A program made the translations under genes and the position numbers. Below the pieces are notes generated by a model. It saw nothing but the letters and a program-made list of their open reading frames with translations. It did no database searches and had not been told where the DNA came from. From NCBI GenBank assembly GCA_963691655.1, contig OY829329.1, forward strand, positions 66,976,822-67,040,821: a DNA stretch of 64,000 nt. Direction: 5' to 3'. Every line of letters begins with the position of its first letter. The stretch's first letter is position 1. This stretch comes from Toxonevra muliebris (lineage: Eukaryota > Arthropoda > Insecta > Diptera > Pallopteridae). Below, in pieces: positions 57,000-64,000 of the stretch.

Positions 57000-57900
57000 A
57001 TCACTGCAGCCCAGTGCTCTGCCACTACTCGAAACATTGCCGAAGAGATGCACAGAAATTATCAGGCAAAAAATAAATTTCACAAAGTACTAACAGTACG
57101 CTGGTTATCGAATATAAAATTCGTGTAAAATGAGCAGTGCAACCCTGTCGAAATTTTAGTTTCGCATCGAGTTTTCTGTCGAACGCAGCTTTGCTTTCAT
57201 TACGGTGCATGCTGAGTAATAATTGTTAAAAATTTAAGTATTTTGCTATTTCTTTTTACTTTTTGACGACTAAAAACTAATTTTGAACAGTTTTTGTAAA
57301 TTTTTTGCAGGTATAAAGTGGTGAGCAATACATTGCAGTTATATAAACTTGAGTCATTGTTGGAATGCAAAGCTCTGGCGACGAAGAAAGAACTAAATGG
57401 TTTAGGACCAATCAATAATTCCCGGCATTCCGCTTTTATTAGCAAAATATACTTTTGTTTGTATAATTGAATTTTATTCTTCTTTGGCAAATGCAAATAC
57501 AATACGAGGACATCTAAAGCCTCTAAAAATACCACAGATACCGTGGGCTTTGCAAATCCAAGAGTATTCTCATTCCCAATGCTTAGCAGGAGTGATTTCT
57601 AACCACAAAATCGCAGAACTGCTGTCATTTTTATTATTTTTGGAATTGATCTTGCTCATATGCATTGCTTGAGCAGTTCATCTTTAGTAGTGATCAAGTC
57701 CTCAAACGCCTCCTTGGTCAGTCGAAAGTTCTGTAGAAATCGGTACACGAATTTTGTAGATGTCGAAAGGCTGCACTCGTTTTCTACTTCTGGCCAGTTC
57801 CATCAAACTCTCATCCTTTTCCGATGAATCGTTGAACCATTATTTCGTTGTAGTCATAACTATTTTGTCCTTATTTTTTCTATTTCATTTTTTAACAAAT
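57000..57900 (-). pseudogene. PIF/Harbinger-like transposase relic
   Basis: On the minus strand, shifting frames give ESLMELARSRKRVQPFDIYK, then the start of an FRLTKEAFEDLI segment, the usual N-terminal region of HARBI1-type nucleases. SGMPGIIDW, corresponding to the FPG-I-G-IDGTH motif with its catalytic Asp, is recognisable farther on. The longest unbroken stretch (57535-57200) reads VFLEALDVLVLYLHLPKKNK and is out of frame with parts of it. Many stops. Boundaries are approximate. Confidence 0.5.
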
Positions 57901-59420
57901 CGAAATTATTTTTCAAAATGACGATCAGCTGATAGAAACATACTACCGTGAACAATCCAAAATGAGCGAAATTCACAATAACGCTATTCTCTGTCGAAAG
58001 CACGTCATAATACCAAACTCAAATTCGTTTGATCAGGGCATTCGACTACAGTCGAAGATCGAACGCAGTTCATAATAAGGGCCAAAATCTCTGTCAAAAA
58101 TTACAAATTACACAGTGCAACAAAAATTTTATGCGCGAGATTTTGAAACGGTTTTATAGTAATTTAGGGTCGCTGATTACGACTGTGTACTCAGTTTTTC
58201 TCCATTACATCTAGTTCTCCCACAATATGGACCTGAAGTCGGAAAAATTGGGTCTTCAGGGGCTATTAGGAAATTTTTTTATTTCAACAGATACGAATTT
58301 GATGTCTGAAGCAAAGTTTTTAAGCACAAAGGGATAAACAGTTTTTGTTCACACACTTTTCTTCCATCTCCTACCCTCCCTCTTGAAAATGGGGGTTTAA
58401 ACCCCCTTTTTCGATAAAAAGCAGATAAAACAAAAACCATTGAGAAAACTGTTATAATGTCTTTGGAGAAAACATTACTTGCTAAAAATTATGACGAGTT
58501 CTTGAACATTGGAATGATCTACGGGGTGCACTTTTTCCAGAATAATGCAAGACCGAATTTTTTGCATTAGAGCCAAGTCACTCACACTATGTAAGTAAAA
58601 CAATCCACAAGTGTAGGTAGCTGAAAATATCGATTTTTGATATTTTTGCTTACTATATATGCAGTGCACAGTGGGTTAAGGTAACCAACGATTTACAGCA
58701 AACGAGAGAACAAATAATTGCTGATGCTCTCTACTTTGCACTCTCGATACAATAACCCAGCAGGTAAATTCTATATGCATTCTTTATAATAATTATCCGG
58801 TAAAGCCAAAGTAGTAAAAATAATACGAAACTAGTCTGAACAGCAGAAGAGAGATACTACATGATGAGAAATAGTTAGAATGATATTTTAGACAATTGAA
58901 AATCATTTAAGAGTATAAAGTTTAATAAAAAAATTCTAAACCAACTTCAAGTCAAATCAACAAACATCAACTAAAAAAAACATCAAAAATAACAACAAAC
59001 AAATAAAAAAATAATAAACTATTAATTTAGGTAAATGCATTAAAAGCATAAATTTTACAGCAACAAACAAACAAAAAATTAACATAAAACTCAAAACTTT
59101 CAAAAGAAGTTTTTCCATAGAAATAATTTACTGAAATAAGCTAGAGAAATTGCACGACTGATAAATATCTAGATAGTTCTTTGAACAACAACAACAACAA
59201 CATTAGCAATAAAAACGACAACAACAACAACAAATGAAATAATAGAAATTGTTACGAAAAGTAGCAAATTGGAAAAATAACATTTAAATTGTTGCTACGG
59301 TTTAATATATGTATGTATATATGTATCTATGTGCGTTTGTGTTGCTATGTGTATGAGTGTGTGTGTGCGTGAAAAACAACAAACATGGGGTGGGGGGAGG
59401 AGCTGGAAAGAAAAACTTAC
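57901..59420. other. Intron 1 start and flanking sequence, no gene seen
   Basis: AT-rich with CAACAACAACAACAACAA tracts near 59185-59230 and a (TG)n run near 59357-59370, just downstream (minus strand) of the donor after 59421. Confidence 0.45.
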
Positions 59421-59919
59421 GAAAATCCAATTGTTCGATCTCCAATTGGCGTATAACTGCGGCATGACTATGCCGCAGGTGGTCCTCATCAACATCATCG
59501 AATGTTGTTGTTGTTGCTGATATTGGTGTACCGTCGCCTCCCCTCGTTAAAGCTAGTTGTAGGGGTGTGGGTGGTGGGGGTATTGCTTTCTTTTGGCCAA
59601 AACGTGCAAAAACTTTCACTCGACTACCGCGTCGACTTTTTGATCCACTCCAATTTGAAAATCCACCACCAATAGATGTGGGTGTTGCAGCTGGTGAATT
59701 TATGGAGGTGTTGTTGTGCTGTGACGCCTGTGAGTTGCCCATTGCTGTTTTTGCTTTTGTTGTTGTTGTTGTTGTTGCTGCTGCAATTGAAGTTTCAGCT
59801 GCTGCTTCTGCTGCTACTGCTGCTGCTACAGTAGATGATGATGATGTTACTGCTGACGAGCTTCTTCCTTGTAGTTTGCTGCTACTGCTGACGATATATG
59901 GCAGCACGGAGGAGCAATA
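59421..59919 (-). CDS. First coding exon of unidentified low-complexity gene (ATG at 59742)
   Basis: Donor GATTTTC|GTAAGT at 59421/59420 and a good acceptor-like site, CATTTCCAG|TA, at 59920/59919. The start chosen is the ATG at 59742 (context GCAATGG), giving 107 codons plus one base to the donor. The 177 bases before it are CAG/GCA-rich and read as leader, although their frame is open. The protein starts MGNSQASQHN, fitting an N-myristoylation consensus (Gly2, Ser/Ala at position 6). It continues SGSKSRRGSRVKVFARFGQK then KAIPPPPTPLQLAL and ends HSHAAVIRQLEIEQLDF. The basic patch after the lipid site suggests membrane attachment (inference). This exon matches the later ones in donor phase. 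The family is not recognised. Confidence 0.7.
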
Positions 59920-60649
59920 CTGGAAATGCCAAAACAGAAGAAATAAAAATCAAAATCAATTACAACTTTTCAATCAGATTAATTCATTTTTTTTTTGGTG
60001 TTTTTTTTTTTGTTATTCTTGTTATGTTGTGAGTGGCTGTGTGAGTAAACAGTGTCTGCGTGTGTATGTCAATGATTTCTGTGTGTGTGTGTATGTGTGA
60101 GCGTGATTCTGTGCATTTAAGTTGAAGAAAAAAGCAAAAAATAAATTGAATAAATTGGAAAAAAGTATTTCAATTCATTTTATTTTTTGTCACGCTGAAT
60201 TTTTATTTGCAGAAGAAGGTAAATTTTATGCAAGCAGCACGATGCTGCCAGCTTTGTCTGGCAAATTGGCTGATTTCCCTTTTTAATATGGAAATATTTT
60301 GCTTTCACATTTCTTTCAATAGTTATTGCAAAAATTATTCGCTTCTATGAAAGAATTTCTTGAGTTTTAATTATTTTTTTCAACATTTCTTGTTGTATAT
60401 TCAAATTAAAGGTTAAATAGTTCAAGAGGGGGTTTTTCTCTGAATACTCAATTCGGTATACAAACAATTGTATTTGTTATAAATAAATTATGCCATTGTG
60501 GTTTTACAGATATCATATTATTAAGAATGAGTTTCTAATTGATATAAATAAATAATGAAATCATTGCATTGATTAATTTTATTTAAATTCCCGTTTATCT
60601 TTTTTTAGGAAAAAGTACTCAGATTTTAAATTTAAGTCAGTATGTAACT
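59920..60649. other. Upstream intron or promoter region, no gene seen
   Basis: Poly-T runs at about 59987-60013 and GTGTGTGTGTGTATGTGTG at about 60080. The pyrimidine-rich side near 59925-59950 would serve the acceptor at 59919. No clear promoter. Confidence 0.4.
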
Positions 60650-61440
60650 TGAAGCAAATCTCATTCTTCATTGTAGAGAAATCTCATATAAAATATGAGG
60701 CATTGCTTTCTGCAGTTGGGTGCCATCAAGGAAGGTTGGACTAAAGGTCAACCCTAAAAAGACCTGCATAGTAATCTTCACCAAGAAAAGAAAAAAGGAC
60801 AAAATTAAAAAGGCTTCCATTTTTGGTGAAAGAATTCCTTTTTCAAACGAAGTAAAGTTCGTCGGTGTCACACTCGATGAAAAACTTGTGTCGAATAATC
60901 ACCTAGATAAAACCATAAACAAAGCCAGGGCCAGTTTTTGAACGAGTAGATGTCTAATGGGTAAAAGTTAGGGACTCAATCCAAAAAATGCCCCTTTGGC
61001 TATATACAGCCATTACTAGACCAATCCTTGCTTATGCGGCGCCTGTTTGGTGTAAAAAGCTGGATCAGAAAACAGCGCAGAGAAAGGTCAATAAATTACA
61101 AAGGCTAGCCTGTGTTTCCACAACGGGGGCAATGAGGTCAGCTCCGATTGCACCCCCTAAGGTTTTATTAAACCTTCCCTTAATTCATTTATTTATTAAG
61201 AAAGAAGCATTGTAGTTTGCACTCACTTAATCTAGCCCTAGGTGACGTCTGCCAACCCAAATATAACTGCAGACACCACTTCAAGGTAACATTCTCAGAC
61301 AGGATTAACTGGGTACCGAACAAACCTTCACATCACCGCATAACTCTCATGCCTGGTACACAGATGGCTCTAAAACGGATGGTGCTGGAGTTAGAGTTTA
61401 TGGGGATAGACCAAGAAGACGCTTATCTACTAGTATAAGT
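60650..61440 (+). pseudogene. jockey-like LINE relic: end of reverse transcriptase and start of RNase H
   Basis: Plus frames give LKVNPKKTCIVIFTKKRKKD, then EVKFVGVTLDEKLVSNNHLD, then PLWLYTAITRPILAYAAPVW and KVNKLQRLACVSTTGAMRSA, the thumb/connection region of jockey-group reverse transcriptases. A frameshifted WYTDGSKTDGAGV-like string at about 61350 marks the RNase H start. The open stretch of 73-75 codons is long for a relic, but shifts separate the blocks. Confidence 0.75.
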
Positions 61441-61739
61441 CAAGAGAAATTAGTTTTTCAGACAAAGAAAAGATGCGAAAAGATTCTGCTTTCGAGAACA
61501 GTTAGACAGCGACACTATTAATAGTCACATCCTGATTAACTCTGATAGTAAAGCCGAAAAAAGTTAAAATTAGTCCGGGATTGCGTGCAACTACTAAGTA
61601 GACTAGCTATCTACAACAGAGTGCATCTGTTATGGGTGCCAGGTCAGAGTGGGCATGTGGGGAACGAGTAAAATTTACAGGACTAGAACTATTTTGTGGG
61701 CTGCCATGAAGTTCCACGAAGCATAATCTAAATAAATAG

Positions 61740-62640
61740 CTTCAATAGTAAACCGCATTAATACTGGATGGGAACAAAAGTTATAAGAGAAGCAAAAGCC
61801 TTTCAGTGAATTCTAGTAAAAGCATCTTAGTGCTTTTCACTAGGAAACGCAAGTAGGATGGCCTGTTACTACCAACGATGAAGGGAATAACAAATCAGTT
61901 GTCTTCTAAAGTTAAATATTTAGAGGTTACCTTAGATTGTAAATTGTTATGGAAGACGCACGTCGAGGTGAAGATCTCGCGTGCATTGAAGGTTTTCTAA
62001 CAGTGCAAGCGAGCTTTCGGCAAGACTTGGGGTCTCAATACAGCTCTGTTGTGACACCTATTATCACGTATGCCTCCTTAGTATAGTGGAGACGAACTTT
62101 GGTTGTGCCTGGGTATCACTGGTGCAATTTGTACTATATCTGGTGATGCCGTCAATGCCTTGTTTGACTTGCTTCCTCTGGATCTTCAAATCCATGAAGA
62201 AGCGATGAAAGCGGCTTAAAAACTCTGGTCAAATAAAGTCTGCCATGTCGAGGCGTATATAGGGCAGTCATATATACCACCAGTTGTCAGTACAGTGCCC
62301 ACTGTTCTTCATGCCCGTGGAATCACGGAACGAGATCACGGGTTAAGTCCACGGGTCGTTCTGCAGGGTCTCCGTCATGTCTTCTATAACGATAGATCCA
62401 AAACCTCAAACGGTACTGGATCCGGTTGTTACTTGCAACTGAACAGACGGCGACAGTCTTCCTAACGAAGGTTTTCGCTAGGAAGTTGGTTGTCTAATAT
62501 AGATAAGTCTTCGTTATTTAGGAAATTATTACCTAGAACAGTCAGAAACTGTGAACAAATCTTCCAAGATTTTAGAATAATCACAATAGGCCCAACTGAG
62601 GCCTCGGTGACTAGGTGAACAGCTCTCGCTCTTTAATCTA
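61740..62640 (+). pseudogene. Second jockey-like LINE relic
   Basis: A more decayed relative begins near 61740 with a NSKSILVLFTRKRK-like segment, then LSSKVKYLEVTLDCKLLWK, then an ITGAICTISGDAVNALFDLL segment and PLDLQIHEEAMKAA, and a VFYNDRSKTSNGTGSG RNase H-like start. It repeats the same protein region as 60650-61440, so it is a separate insertion or a divergent duplicate. Confidence 0.65.
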
Positions 62641-64000
62641 ATTTAATGTAAGGTGGAGGAGGTAGGAAAAATAGATTGAAGAGCAAAAGAATTGTATGAT
62701 GATTTTTGTAAGAGTAAAGAGAAATTCCCCTGAAATAACTGCCATTCTGGTGATTTTTCGAATTGCTTTTGAACCTACGTAGGAAGTTGTTTGTGTGTGT
62801 GTGTGTCCCTTCCCACGCCCCCTTTGCCTTTCCAGTGAATCACCCTTTTGAAAAGAGAGTATTTGTATGGATTAATATATCATAGTGATATGAAAATGTA
62901 TTAACATCATCTCTCGAGACACAATCAAATGAATTTTCCGCGATCGAAAAATGTTTACTGGGTCGGATCATTTGTTTAGGTTTTTTGTGTTTTCTTTGTC
63001 TCTTGATTAAAAAAACAAGAACCGTTACTTCGTTTAAAATTGTTATTGTTTCAAGAATATCTCAAATTGAACATTGCTCTGAGAGTGAGAAAATTATAAA
63101 AACAACATGCAGAACAAACGACAAATACAAATCAGAGCGCCAACCTCTCTCTCTCTTTCACGTTCATATGCATATGCATTTCTCATTTGTATGTAGGTAT
63201 TTTTGTTGCTAATTGCAATTGCTGTAATCTTATAACACTCATAAGTCTCTCTCATTTGAGTCCACTTGCAAAATTTTTAATTCCATTTAAGTTAAAAAAA
63301 ATCCTAAAAAATACTGAAATAAATCTTGAGTTTCATCCATGCACACAAAATATTAAAGTCTAATGGGCATTTCTGTGTAAAAAGTACTTGAGAAAGGAAA
63401 ATGAACAAAACAACAAAAGAATAATACTCAAACGCGCTACTCCTCGTCGTATGTACACGCGCAAATCATTTTCAAATGAAGGAAACAAGAAATTAGGTTA
63501 AGTGGGTAGCTAAATATGTGAAGTTAAAAAAGGGGGTGGGCAAAATGGCTATGCAAAACTGAGGGTAAAATGAGCCTAAGTAAACCGGAAGATTAATAGA
63601 AATTGTGATTTCACACATACCTAAACTAGAACAAAAAAAACAAAAATATATATAAATAAGTAGTAACTAATAATAAGTAATTTGAAAATTACTGAATTGA
63701 TTTGCGCAATGTGTAAAATACGAAAATAAAATAAAATTACACTGCATGTGGTGCTTGCAAAGGGGAGAGAAAGGTTACACATCACAGCAATGTGTCACGT
63801 GACTCATGCCATCACATGCAGCAATGGTCGCAAGGACACAATTAAACATTTGTGGTCAGTGGATAAATCAAAAAAAAAAAAAAAAAAAAAGGAAAAAGAG
63901 AGTCGAAAAGTAACGTAAATGGAGGCATGGCAGCTTAGGTCAATGTAATGTGTGCGGTCGTAATGAAAAAAAAATGATTTTTCAATTTATGTCAAAATGT
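62641..64000. other. No gene seen
   Basis: AT-rich sequence with GTGTGTGTGTGTG near 62791, a CTCTCTCTCTCTTT tract near 63147 and a poly-A run at about 63871-63890. A 75-codon open frame at 62985 has no motif. Confidence 0.45.

Overview
The window looks like AT-rich nuclear DNA from a fly, probably a higher dipteran such as a tephritid fruit fly. The evidence is long A/T-rich introns, CAG/GTT trinucleotide and GT/CT dinucleotide tracts, exons full of homopolymer Gln, Ala, Thr, Ser, Asn and Gly runs, GT-AG splice sites, and a dense mix of mariner, Tc1, hAT-like and PIF/Harbinger-like DNA transposons, jockey/R1-like and RTE-like LINE relics and tRNA-derived SINEs. The genus is inference. No rRNA, functional tRNA or CRISPR array was recognised.

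The only host gene I can support is on the minus strand. Five exons run in transcription order: 59919-59421 (start ATG at 59742), 46640-45729, 42215-41811, 32647-31652 and 22307-21789. Every donor leaves one base of a split codon and every internal acceptor supplies two, so all internal exons are symmetric phase 1-1 and each keeps the frame if skipped. Together they encode about 1051 residues, the N-terminal part of a large, mostly disordered protein starting MGNSQAS, a possible N-myristoylation signal. Conserved-looking islands sit inside low-complexity sequence. A sixth coding block at 6183-4944 also ends in a phase-1 donor and may be an alternative first exon. The C-terminal exons lie beyond the low-coordinate end of the window. 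I could not name the gene.

The rest is intron or intergenic DNA filled with transposons, many nested. From low to high coordinates: a TAA-flanked MITE (340-679); an ACACGTGT-rich inverted-repeat element (1652-2302); a LINE split by an hAT-like insertion (2349-3670); a mariner relic (7815-9058) next to a Tc1 relic; a SINE (10421-10730); a 1.7 kb minisatellite with a 16 bp unit (12412-14155); an hAT-like element inside the tip of a TAA-flanked MITE (15450-16860); a mariner-family relic holding a SINE with a 15 bp target duplication (19425-20680); LINE 3' fragments (24640-25790); several MITEs (26120-36298), one nested in another; an intact DD37E Tc1/mariner element with a 351-residue open transposase (36748-38045); a mariner carrying a 5'-truncated LINE (38659-40209); a SINE mosaic carrying an hAT-like MITE (44130-44690); RTE-like and I/jockey-like LINE relics, nested and partly tandemly duplicated (47121-48310); a TAA-flanked element enclosing an RTE-like relic (50309-52098); a Tc1 relic with a SINE head (53678-54875); a SINE body and a Harbinger-like transposase relic (56690-57900); and jockey-like LINE relics (60650-62640).

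The main points of interest are the run of symmetric low-complexity exons in one unidentified gene, the intact DD37E transposon, the layered insertions whose target duplications give relative ages, and an 88-codon coding-like stretch inside a non-autonomous hAT-like element. All splice sites and repeat ends were read by eye.
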